Virus record (IMG/VR): IMGVR_UViG_3300032213_000971
Span: 1 to 60,505 of that record
Length of the DNA: 60,505 nt
Source: a virus
Strand: one strand, 5' to 3'
Below, one piece after another: positions 8,587 to 18,060 of the stretch. Made by a program: the position numbers and the translations under genes. The number at the start of each line of letters is the position of its first letter. Position 1 is the first letter of the stretch. Below the pieces are notes generated by a model. It was not told where the DNA came from, searched no databases, and saw only the letters and a program-made list of their open reading frames with translations.

Positions 8587-10410
8587 ATGGCATTCTCATT
8601 CCAACCATTTTCCCCCCTTGCGAATGTTCAGCCAATAACCCTTGGTGGTTTGGATGTTTCCCAAATTAGGCCAATAACACCTTTCGCTGTAGGGAATACG
8701 AGGCCAGAACTCGTTGCCCAAGGAATTGCGTCTGGCACAAAAGACATTGCTTTAGGCATTCTCACAGGCGTAAAAGCCGCAAGAGAGCAAAAACTTCAAG
8801 ACCTCAAGGATCAAAGGGATCTCGCAAAAGAAGTAATCAAGCTAAAAGCTGCGCGAGAGGATAAACAAACTACTCTTGCCGAAACGATGCGGCACCATAA
8901 AGAGTTGGAAAGGTTGTCGCAGGAAAGGATTAAAAACGTCACGCCTCCTGATTGGGGTGGCGATTCATCCGAAACCACAGATACAGAGCAGCCATTGTCC
9001 GCTACGCAACCGCTCAAAACACCAACATCTACGCTCCCGACACAAGATAGATACCAACGTGACACTACTCCTGTTGGCGGGTTTTCTTTCGATACCATCA
9101 ACCTTCCCGAAGACCTGAATAATGATAGCAATCTGATTCAGGCAGATAAAATCCTTGGTGATCTTAATTATCCAGTGCCTTTGGAAACTTCTCCAACACC
9201 GCTTGGAATGAACGCTGTAAATGCTTTAGCAAATGTTGATTGGTCAAGCGTCAGGGCCAACCTTGGAGCAGGGCTTTCTGCTGGAGCAACCCCGGCAAGC
9301 ATTCCTGCAACCATCCCAAGTTTCGCAAAAGCCAAGCCCCCGGTTTCACTTTCTACTTTGGGTGGAGTTTCTAATGAGCAGATGTCGCAGATTCAACAGC
9401 AATTGGCAGAAATGCCGTTGAAATCTGTTTCCCCGGTTGCGGCACCTAAACCTGATGTAACAAAATTTGGTGTTCCTAAATCAGGTTTCAAAACATACGA
9501 GGAAGCTAGGAAATATATTGAATCTCAATCTGGCAACCCTAATTGGTATGCTGAAGCCACGCCAAAACCTGATAAGTCAGGAATGTTTGTTATTCCTTGG
9601 AAGCAACAAGACCCAAGCAAGGCGCAAACACAGGAGATGCAGAAAAAAAGGCTATCCAAGTTGGATCAGGCTGGACTTGCTTCAGAGGTAGATAAGTTTT
9701 ACAAAGATCCTATCTACAAGCTCATGCAGTCGCGCCCGATGCAGATTACGGAATTCAGTTCTTTGATGGACGAGGCATACTCCCCAAACCCCAAAAAGTC
9801 ACGCAGGGCAATCGACCTTGATGCTATTGACAAGTTTGTAATGTTTGCCCGTGGAACGCAGCCAACAGAAGCACAGTATTCAGAAATTCAGAACTGGACA
9901 CAGGGGTACTTAAACGATGTTCGTCAAAAAATAGACAAAGGAGTAGAAGGAGCAAGGCTTTCTGACGCTGATTATGAAAGCATGATGAACCTAATGTATC
10001 GTGCATACAACACAACGGCAGAACTGGTTAATCCTGAAATAGCCGACTTGAGGACGGTGGTTAAGGCAAAGCATCCAGACCTGATGGAACAGGAACTGCC
10101 ATCCACATATATGCCATACGAAGTGCCTTCGTATTTTGAAGACAAAATGGTAGAAGCGCAGCAGCAAATGAAGCAATATCATGCTCTAATGCAGGATGCA
10201 AAAAACAAGAATGATGCAACTACGTTCGCAGAGGCCAAAAAAAAGTACGACGAAGCAAAATCTGAACAGGACAACCTAAACAATTCTTTGACAAAATCTA
10301 AAGCATCACGACACCCATTAAATAAAAAAGCGTTCCGCCGAGGAGGATGGAGGCAGGGACTATTTGGTGGATCTAGCGATATTGGTGCAGCATTACAAAA
10401 TGCCCAATAA
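8587..10410 (+). CDS. Large internal virion protein (T7 gp15 position)
   Basis: This is a 607-residue protein. Residues 1-40 are hydrophobic/aromatic with QPITLGGLDV, 60-120 form a charged coiled coil, 120-290 are low-complexity Pro/Thr/Ser, and 330-607 are helical and charged, ending in a basic glycine-rich tail (RRGGWRQGLFGGSS). No catalytic site is seen. It directly precedes, and may overlap, the giant protein, just as T7 gp15 precedes gp16. A core or ejection protein is the best reading. The family is not recognised from sequence alone. Confidence 0.55.
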   Translation: MAFSFQPFSPLANVQPITLGGLDVSQIRPITPFAVGNTRPELVAQGIASGTKDIALGILTGVKAAREQKLQDLKDQRDLAKEVIKLKAAREDKQTTLAETMRHHKELERLSQERIKNVTPPDWGGDSSETTDTEQPLSATQPLKTPTSTLPTQDRYQRDTTPVGGFSFDTINLPEDLNNDSNLIQADKILGDLNYPVPLETSPTPLGMNAVNALANVDWSSVRANLGAGLSAGATPASIPATIPSFAKAKPPVSLSTLGGVSNEQMSQIQQQLAEMPLKSVSPVAAPKPDVTKFGVPKSGFKTYEEARKYIESQSGNPNWYAEATPKPDKSGMFVIPWKQQDPSKAQTQEMQKKRLSKLDQAGLASEVDKFYKDPIYKLMQSRPMQITEFSSLMDEAYSPNPKKSRRAIDLDAIDKFVMFARGTQPTEAQYSEIQNWTQGYLNDVRQKIDKGVEGARLSDADYESMMNLMYRAYNTTAELVNPEIADLRTVVKAKHPDLMEQELPSTYMPYEVPSYFEDKMVEAQQQMKQYHALMQDAKNKNDATTFAEAKKKYDEAKSEQDNLNNSLTKSKASRHPLNKKAFRRGGWRQGLFGGSSDIGAALQNAQ

Positions 10411-10411
10411 A

Positions 10412-13400
10412 ATGGATTCTTTCGACATCCCCGACATTTCGTCTGATCTTATACACAATAAGGATCACTCCATTTCTGAAAAAAAGAAAAAGAAGGAAGA
10501 TGAATCTGGTTTTGATATTCCTGATGTGGAGTCGGATATTATCTCTATTGAGGATGGGAAAAAGGAAATTAGCCAAATACCTGAAGTAAAAGCTGATATT
10601 GAGGCAGCAAAGTATATGAGTGGAGAGATTGAGCCAACGGCTGCTCCTGCTCAAGAAAAACCAAGGCAAGAACAGTTTTCTCTGACTCCAGCATTGGGTT
10701 CTGGAATTCCATCACTAGAAAAGGATATCATAAAGACAGAACAGGCTCATGAACAGCCCGTTCGCGATATTGCAGATGATTTTGGTGATCAGTTGGAAAA
10801 GACCGGGCCGTGGGCTACAGAACTGCCATTTGTGAGAAAAATTGCCGGGGATCTTTCGGCAGAACAGCGCGAAAAGCTAATTGAGAGGCACAAATGGGTT
10901 TATGGTATGCTTTCCCCAGAGCAACAAGATCAATACTTTGCCGAAAACAAGCATTCTTCTCCATACAACTTTGAAAGTGCCAAAAAGGATGTGGGTTCTT
11001 TCATGCAATGGGTTGGAACTACAGGGAAGGCAGCGGTTGACGTTGGTCTTGATTTTACTGCTGCATACCTTACGGAACCACTAAAAGCAGCGATTGAAAA
11101 TGTGCCACAAAATGATCGCGTAAAATTAGCTAAAGAAGTACTTGATGCTGACATACGCAACGTAACCGGGGCGATACCTAATACGCTTACCGAGTCGTAT
11201 CGGATGCTTAAAAAGTATTACGGTGCTAAAACATTTTCAGACCTTACTGAAAGAATGGGTGATTCTGCATTGAACCCTGACCCAGTATCATTGTTGCCAC
11301 AATTAGCAGGCATTTTTTCATTGCCTACAATGATTGCATCAATGGGTAGGCTTAATGATCCTGATGCTGGAGGCGTAGCAGCAATTGACAACATTAATAC
11401 TTGGATAACCAAAGACGAAACAACTGCCAAAAAGCATTTCAAAAATCGCATGGAATCAGAGGCAGAAGACTCTGCTAATGATTGGAAAACAAGGCAAGGT
11501 TCTGAAAAGCTATCCCCGTGGTCGCAATGGATGTATAGCCCATTTGGACAGGGTGTAATGCTTGAACGAGAAAAAAGCCTTCTGCCTTCTCCTGAAGTAT
11601 ATGCCGCAACATATGGCATTACGGAAGCAGAAGCAGCAGGAAGGATTGAAGCCATTGCAGAAAAAAACGCTGACTACAATAGCCGGGATATAGCGCAGAA
11701 ATGGAACAACGAGTTTGATCAGGCAAAACAGGATTTTGGCGGATTCGTAACTGGGCCGATGGGAATGGGGCCGGGAGGTCTGGCACTAGGTGCCATTGGC
11801 CTCGCAAAGAAACTAGGCGGGGCAATGGAGGGCATCGGTCTTTCCGACGAGGCTTACAATGCGTATATGCGAGCGAAGCAAGCACGCACTATCAAGGCAA
11901 CAGAAAACTCCATTGAAGAGGCCCAGAAGCCACGTTTCTATGAATCTGGAGCGGACTACATAGTCGGTCAGCAGGCCGCTGCTGCCGATTGGGCAAAAGG
12001 AATGCTTGAGAGTATTCCAGAGGGCGCGAGACCATTTTTGCCTGTGGCTTTAAAGTATGCTGGGCTAGGAGGTGTAGGTGGAGCAGCGGGTGCTTTGGTT
12101 GATCCAGAAAGCCCGGGAATGGGTGCTTTGAAAGGTGCTGGTGTGCTTGCAGGGCTGGGCCTTGCACCCAGAGTCGTATCTGACCTTGGAAAGGCTAGGC
12201 GTGCGATTGGTGGTGGCGAGGGTGGTGTTTTCAAGACTGCTGGGCAGGCACCTGAATCAGCGTGGGCAACCCAAAAGTTGTTTGGTGGAAAAACTGGAGC
12301 AGTCGCTGATTATCTTACCGAGAATATAGGGCCACTTGCAAAAGCCGGGGTTCACCTAGGAACGCTGAACCTAGCTATGGGAACTATCAACAGCGACACT
12401 CCCAGCGAACTGATTAGCTCCACCATGCAGGGCATGATGATGGGATCAGGGTTCCACTCCTTGGGTGGCGGATTTAGGCTTTTGCATGAGAAGCCAATGC
12501 GGGAACAGATGGAGGACAGGAAAAAGCGCGATGTGGAGATTTACCATGCCGTGAAATCAGCTTCCCCGGAAACACAGCAGCAGTTGAACCGAATCGGAGA
12601 TTTTGAGAATGCCATCAATCGTTCAAAATTGAACACATTGATGATGGAGGCAAAACTGCAAGATGCATTGCAATCTGGTGACAAAAAGAAAGTCGATGAG
12701 GCGCAGAAGGCTGTAAATGTTGCAAGGGCAATACAGAAATCAATGTTGCGTGCAAACCTCCAGACCCGGAGTGAATATGGTCGTAATTTACGATCATTGT
12801 ATGCCGACATCCATGCTTTGGCAAATGGTGCTAGGAGTGGTCAGGGTCGCCTAAAGATTGAAGTACTGACCAGAGATCAGATCTTTGACCGTATCAATGC
12901 AGAAAACGATGCAAACAATTACGGAAAGACTCCAGAGCAGATGTGGCAAGAGTCTGGGATGCCCGGCAGATACAGCAAGAGCAAAGGAACTGCAATAATC
13001 AACGCTGACAACATTATGCGTAGGCAGACTCTTTTTGGTGAGTCTCCAACACAAGCCCTGCGGCATGAAGGTTTTGGTCATGGTCTTTACAACATCCCTG
13101 AATTTAGAAAGATGAATCAGGCCGCAGAGAGGCTTTTGTTTGATCAGCAAGAACGTGCGCTGAATGGTGATATCATCAAGCAAAGCAAAGGACGCTACAG
13201 CGACGATGATCTAATTTCCATGTACATGAACAACTACCTAAAAGGTAGTGATGTGGAGAAAATCCAATATGCCCGTGATATGGGGCTGTGGGATGAGGCA
13301 AACAACACCCTGAATCGTGAAGCCACAGTTCAGTACATGAAGGAAGAGGTTATTGCTGAACTAAACGCAGGAAACCTGAAATACGGCCTTGGTGCGCTTA

Positions 13401-16400
13401 AAAAGCAGGGTGGAGCAATTGAACAATGGCTGGAACACAATAAGGACAGGAATATGGTTGCTAGTGCCTTGTCCAGCCTCACCGGGATGGGTGCAAAGCC
13501 AATTTACAGCGAACTGCTAGAAACTGAATTCAGCCCTGAAGTAGTTGCTGCCAACAGGGAAGCACTTAAAAGCCTATCCAAGTATAATGGTAGGTTTGAA
13601 GAGTCAACGGAAGAGCAGTCTGGGACTGAACTTCCTGAAAAAGTTTTGAGTTCTGATTCTGCTCTTCGCACCCGTTATTCGCTTAACGGTGGCGAGTATA
13701 AGACGCAAATGGTGGCGGAAGTACGCGATAAGAACGGCAATCTAGTAGGAAGGCCGCTCCCGGTGGGAGATAATGCCGCCGAAGGATCTTGGGTGCATGA
13801 TGAGAACACAAACACAATCCAGCGCACCCGTGGATATGGTCAATTGCAAGAATCAGCAGCTATTCAAGTGCCTCTTGGTGGAAAAGTTACCGTCAAACGT
13901 GACTTTGTTTATGAACCAGATGGCATTACTCCAATCAGGAATTCCGATAAGGATATCAACACTTTAGAGTCGAACCGTGTTGAGGCTATTCGTCAGGCAC
14001 TTGAGACCGACGACCGTTTTGGTGGTCAGGGTCTGATCCCGGTGTCAGCAGATGGCGAAAGCTATAGCGGCATGCTTTCACCAAAGCAGCGCAAAGCGAT
14101 TGAGGATCTCCCGGAAAGCATTGTTCCGCTTTCAATGAAGGAAAAGATCTTTGAGCTTAATGATGCACTTGCAATGGATGATGGAAGCACGTTCGACATC
14201 GATTATGCACCTCGTTTGCAGGGCAAGAAGTACAAAGGTCGCCGGGCAGAGATTTACGGCATGATCCCGGTGAATTGGGGGCTTTCCAAGGCGGGTAATT
14301 TCTACATTCGTTCCGTATCTCTGGGTGCTTTGTTCCGCAAGGTAAAGGCCCGGAAAAAGTTGCTGCCCGGATGGTATGAGCCTTGGGGTGGGTCTACGGA
14401 GGCATTTATGGACGAGTTCCGTAATACCTACCTAAAGAACACCAAGGAAGGTAAGCCCGGGTGGATGGGCCTTGACCCGTCGAAACCTACGGAACAGACA
14501 CCTCTAGCAACGCTGAAGCAGAACAAGTTCAACGACATGCTGAACCTCGCGAATCGTCCCCGGGAGATCACTCCTCGCGACCCAGATAAGCGTAAGAGCA
14601 AGGCTGGAGAGGTTGATACTTTGTGGAGGTCATTCAGGGTGGACGCTATTGCTGACATGCTTAATACCCCGGAACGCAAATACCCGTTTGATGCAAAGCG
14701 TGTGTATGAGAATTTAATGCCACGGGAGGTTTCTGAAGAACTGACCCCACGGGATATTGAACGCGAAACAGGTAAAAATATTGATTTTGCGATTCCGCCT
14801 GAAGAAGAAGCAGCAAAGACTGCGTTGTACGAGAACAAGCGGCCACAATTTGGTGCAGCACGCACACTAAAAGAAGGTCATCCTGTATCTCTGCGAATCG
14901 ATATCCCTGCGTACAAGCGTGGAACCTATGTTGTTACTGTTCATGAGCAATCTGGGTCTAAAGGTGGAGTTGGCAGCGTTGTCGGGTACGACACGCATGC
15001 CCGGGTATACGACCCCGTATTTTCGTCCGACGAGAGGCTTGCTGGCAAAGTGGCTGCTGGAGGATCAAAAACTCCTCTAGCGACCGTTATGGGCGATTTC
15101 AACCCATCCCGGGAGATTCCCGCAGATATCGAAAGCTGGACACCGATTGGTTTTGACCCAAAGGAGCATAGTTTCTTTTATGATAAGGCAACTGACCGTC
15201 CTGTGATTGGTGGCGATGAGGCATACAGCGTAGGCAACACGGTATTTGTTAAAAACCCTGTATATGGTGAAAAGTCTGATTTTGCATACATGCCCCGTGA
15301 AGTAGCAGAAAGAGACGATGCACACCGCAAAGCTATTGATTCAGGCGACATGGAGACTGCACAAAGGATGGTTGACGAGGAAGCAGCTAGAAAAGGATAC
15401 GAAACTAAAGCATATCACGGAACAGACGCAGAAAAAATCGATGTGTTTGACAAAGATATGTTTGGTGAATCAACCGGGCAAGGTGACATCGGAGATGGTT
15501 TTTATTTTGCAACAACACCAGAGTTTGCTTCGGAATTTGGGAAAAACGTAATGCCTGTTTATTTGCAAAAAGGCAAATACGCTACCAATAAAGATTTGCT
15601 AGACCCAGACATTCAATCAGCAATTGACGACGACATGGGTTTCAAATCCGTTGCAGAGGTTTTGGCAGAAAAGGGATTTGATGGAATTAAATATGATCGT
15701 GGGAACAACAGGGTTGAGATGGTCGTATTCGACAATAATAAAGTCAAATCCGCAGATCCAATCACACGCGACGATGCAGGAAATGTGATCCCCTTGTCGC
15801 AACGCTTCAATCCAGAGAAAAATGACATTCGTTATCAGCCCCGGGAGGTTCAGGAAAAACTAGGTGCAGAAGAAGATCAGGAGCCTATGGGATATAAAAT
15901 CCCTACTATTCAGGCAAATATCCCTGAAAGCGTGGACAATGCAGCTACCTTGGAAAACGCATTTACAATTGCAGGAGGCCAAAAATGGCAAAAGGGAAGG
16001 GATCTTAAAGTTGCTTTGCAGCAGAATGTAAAAACTGAAGCTGCAAAATCCGGGGTAGATGTTTCTGTTCCATCACCACAAACTACCGAATATCTAGTTC
16101 GTGTTGGGAAGAAAGACGCTTTGGTTGCACTCAAGCAAAACGCAAATGCTATTGGATGGTACGATATAAAAACACGCCTAGCTATTAGGATTATGTCACT
16201 CATGCACCCTGAAATCATGACTGATGAAAATGCTAGACTTGCATTTACATGGGCATTAGCGACGACATCTAATGGATTAAAAGTAGGAAAAAATTTCCAG
16301 TTGGCAGAACGTGCGTACAGAAAATACAAAGAGACAGGGATTATGCCTAATGATATTGGCACAGGTACAGCAAAAGCTGCTATTAACGAATCTTTGGATC

Positions 16401-18049
16401 TTTTTAATAAACTATCCAAAGAATGGGGAACAGACAATCTGCGCCAATTCATGCAAACACCTTTTAGCGTTGCTGAAATCGCAGCTATCGACAAATCCCT
16501 AAAGCCGGGAGGTGAACACTCTCCAACTGTAGTTAAAGGTTCTGCTATTTTAGGGCCGAAGATTGGAAACGGGTTTTTTAGCAACCTGTACGGAAACTTT
16601 GATGCTCTTACAATGGATCGTTGGCTTGTGCGTACATGGGGACGCTGGACAGGAACCCTAATCGAAAGCGATCCGATTAATACTGAAAATCAACGCAATC
16701 GCTTGCAGGCAGCAGTACAAGCAATGACACCAGAGCAGGCCGCATCTATGAGCGAACTCGTTGGAAAGGATGTTGTAAGCACCCCAACAGATGAATTGGC
16801 TGTAGCAATTCAAAAGGCTTCTATGAAGCCTGAAAAGCGTGAGCAGATGCCAGACGAATTTAGGCTTTCTGGGAATGGACTTGCAAAGTATCTGGACGGG
16901 CAAAAAGAGGCACCAGCGGGGCCACATGAACGTACATACATCCGTTCTGTCTTCAGCCAAATACTTGATGAGCTACACCAAATTCCTGAATACAAGGATC
17001 TTACAATGGCAGATCTTCAAGCGGTTTTATGGTACGGAGAAAAGAGGTTGTATGAGACAGCAAAAGTAAAGATTGACGACGAGAACGACCCAGAGGGATA
17101 CTCTGATGAGGAGGCTCCTGACTACGCAAACGCAGCCGCAGAGGTTGCATTGGCAAACGGGATTTCTCAACGAAAACTTAATAATGCAATAGCACTAGAA
17201 AATGGACGCACAACAAATACACAATCAGGAGTTCAAGGGACTGACCAGCCCGGAGAGCAGGCAGCGTCTGGAGCTTTTACTCCAAGCAAAAAACGCTCCT
17301 TCGTCCAGACAAGGGCAATCGCTAGGGTTCGATCCAATAGAAGTGGCGATGAAGAACAATCCTTCTCTTACTCGCGAGGAAGTGGAGGAGGAGGCCAGCG
17401 CACACGGGTTCTAAAATCACTTGGTGTTCGTTATGTAGACGAATTCAAAGGTGGAGCGGGTCTAAAGCGGGTATTAAAAAACAACGGTGTTGATGCACCT
17501 TCGTATTTAGAAATTGATAACTCCGATTCTGCGAGCGTTCAGAAATTTGCTGACATGATTCAGGAAAGCAAAGAATCATCGCAATGGGGATCATCTGTGT
17601 ATGTGTATCCTAATGAGGATTACGCAAACATGCGTTTATTGATTGCAAAAGATGGCAAGTCAGGTGCTGCCGTTAAAAAAGATGGAGACATTGTTTCTGT
17701 ATTCAGCCATTCCGATAGCAAGGCTGGTCGTGCAGTACTTGAAGCTGCTATTGCCGCTGGAGGAACAAAGTTGGATTGTTTTGATACGGTTCTTCCTTCA
17801 TATTACGCTGCTCATGGGTTTAAAGCTGTTTCCCGGTTAAAATGGGACGATTCCCAAGCACCAGAAAACTGGGACAAGTCTGTTTATGGAAAACACAACA
17901 ATGGTGAGCCAGATGTCGTTTTCATGGCGTATGACCCATCTTATTATGGTACATACTCTATCAAAGACGGGAAAATTGCAGAATCCTATGACCAAGCATT
18001 AGAAATTCAAAAACGTGCTGTTAACAAATTGAAGAAAGCATCACAGTAA
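10412..18049 (+). CDS. Giant polyvalent virion protein (ART-like, HEXXGH, GNAT-like domains)
   Basis: This protein has 2545 residues from ATG 10412; an alternative ATG at 10400 would overlap the previous gene. Residues 1-107 hold four IPx(V/I/L)xxDI-type motifs. Residues 560-600 and 640-700 are glycine-rich and hydrophobic. At 885-890 lies HEGFGH with a downstream EEVIAE at 978-983, a possible zinc-peptidase site of HEXXGH type. About 1666-1812 is an ADP-ribosyltransferase-like domain of the kind found in phage polyvalent proteins: YHGT, GDGFYFAT, GFDGIKY, KSADPIT, IPLSQRF and NDIRY are all present. About 1830-2120 is a conserved-looking helical region with MDRWLVRTWGRW. About 2395-2510 resembles a GNAT acetyltransferase (GAAVKKDGDIVSVFS, then YAAHGFKAV). 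In T7 this position holds gp16. I infer that it is packaged in the capsid and injected, bringing enzymes that modify host targets. Confidence 0.78.
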   Translation: MDSFDIPDISSDLIHNKDHSISEKKKKKEDESGFDIPDVESDIISIEDGKKEISQIPEVKADIEAAKYMSGEIEPTAAPAQEKPRQEQFSLTPALGSGIPSLEKDIIKTEQAHEQPVRDIADDFGDQLEKTGPWATELPFVRKIAGDLSAEQREKLIERHKWVYGMLSPEQQDQYFAENKHSSPYNFESAKKDVGSFMQWVGTTGKAAVDVGLDFTAAYLTEPLKAAIENVPQNDRVKLAKEVLDADIRNVTGAIPNTLTESYRMLKKYYGAKTFSDLTERMGDSALNPDPVSLLPQLAGIFSLPTMIASMGRLNDPDAGGVAAIDNINTWITKDETTAKKHFKNRMESEAEDSANDWKTRQGSEKLSPWSQWMYSPFGQGVMLEREKSLLPSPEVYAATYGITEAEAAGRIEAIAEKNADYNSRDIAQKWNNEFDQAKQDFGGFVTGPMGMGPGGLALGAIGLAKKLGGAMEGIGLSDEAYNAYMRAKQARTIKATENSIEEAQKPRFYESGADYIVGQQAAAADWAKGMLESIPEGARPFLPVALKYAGLGGVGGAAGALVDPESPGMGALKGAGVLAGLGLAPRVVSDLGKARRAIGGGEGGVFKTAGQAPESAWATQKLFGGKTGAVADYLTENIGPLAKAGVHLGTLNLAMGTINSDTPSELISSTMQGMMMGSGFHSLGGGFRLLHEKPMREQMEDRKKRDVEIYHAVKSASPETQQQLNRIGDFENAINRSKLNTLMMEAKLQDALQSGDKKKVDEAQKAVNVARAIQKSMLRANLQTRSEYGRNLRSLYADIHALANGARSGQGRLKIEVLTRDQIFDRINAENDANNYGKTPEQMWQESGMPGRYSKSKGTAIINADNIMRRQTLFGESPTQALRHEGFGHGLYNIPEFRKMNQAAERLLFDQQERALNGDIIKQSKGRYSDDDLISMYMNNYLKGSDVEKIQYARDMGLWDEANNTLNREATVQYMKEEVIAELNAGNLKYGLGALKKQGGAIEQWLEHNKDRNMVASALSSLTGMGAKPIYSELLETEFSPEVVAANREALKSLSKYNGRFEESTEEQSGTELPEKVLSSDSALRTRYSLNGGEYKTQMVAEVRDKNGNLVGRPLPVGDNAAEGSWVHDENTNTIQRTRGYGQLQESAAIQVPLGGKVTVKRDFVYEPDGITPIRNSDKDINTLESNRVEAIRQALETDDRFGGQGLIPVSADGESYSGMLSPKQRKAIEDLPESIVPLSMKEKIFELNDALAMDDGSTFDIDYAPRLQGKKYKGRRAEIYGMIPVNWGLSKAGNFYIRSVSLGALFRKVKARKKLLPGWYEPWGGSTEAFMDEFRNTYLKNTKEGKPGWMGLDPSKPTEQTPLATLKQNKFNDMLNLANRPREITPRDPDKRKSKAGEVDTLWRSFRVDAIADMLNTPERKYPFDAKRVYENLMPREVSEELTPRDIERETGKNIDFAIPPEEEAAKTALYENKRPQFGAARTLKEGHPVSLRIDIPAYKRGTYVVTVHEQSGSKGGVGSVVGYDTHARVYDPVFSSDERLAGKVAAGGSKTPLATVMGDFNPSREIPADIESWTPIGFDPKEHSFFYDKATDRPVIGGDEAYSVGNTVFVKNPVYGEKSDFAYMPREVAERDDAHRKAIDSGDMETAQRMVDEEAARKGYETKAYHGTDAEKIDVFDKDMFGESTGQGDIGDGFYFATTPEFASEFGKNVMPVYLQKGKYATNKDLLDPDIQSAIDDDMGFKSVAEVLAEKGFDGIKYDRGNNRVEMVVFDNNKVKSADPITRDDAGNVIPLSQRFNPEKNDIRYQPREVQEKLGAEEDQEPMGYKIPTIQANIPESVDNAATLENAFTIAGGQKWQKGRDLKVALQQNVKTEAAKSGVDVSVPSPQTTEYLVRVGKKDALVALKQNANAIGWYDIKTRLAIRIMSLMHPEIMTDENARLAFTWALATTSNGLKVGKNFQLAERAYRKYKETGIMPNDIGTGTAKAAINESLDLFNKLSKEWGTDNLRQFMQTPFSVAEIAAIDKSLKPGGEHSPTVVKGSAILGPKIGNGFFSNLYGNFDALTMDRWLVRTWGRWTGTLIESDPINTENQRNRLQAAVQAMTPEQAASMSELVGKDVVSTPTDELAVAIQKASMKPEKREQMPDEFRLSGNGLAKYLDGQKEAPAGPHERTYIRSVFSQILDELHQIPEYKDLTMADLQAVLWYGEKRLYETAKVKIDDENDPEGYSDEEAPDYANAAAEVALANGISQRKLNNAIALENGRTTNTQSGVQGTDQPGEQAASGAFTPSKKRSFVQTRAIARVRSNRSGDEEQSFSYSRGSGGGGQRTRVLKSLGVRYVDEFKGGAGLKRVLKNNGVDAPSYLEIDNSDSASVQKFADMIQESKESSQWGSSVYVYPNEDYANMRLLIAKDGKSGAAVKKDGDIVSVFSHSDSKAGRAVLEAAIAAGGTKLDCFDTVLPSYYAAHGFKAVSRLKWDDSQAPENWDKSVYGKHNNGEPDVVFMAYDPSYYGTYSIKDGKIAESYDQALEIQKRAVNKLKKASQ

Positions 18050-18060
18050 TAAAAAAACAC

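Noticed and set aside
15910-16584. 224-codon minus-strand frame inside the giant virion gene
   Set aside because: It lies within a clearly coding region of the opposite strand and has no ribosome site or known motif.
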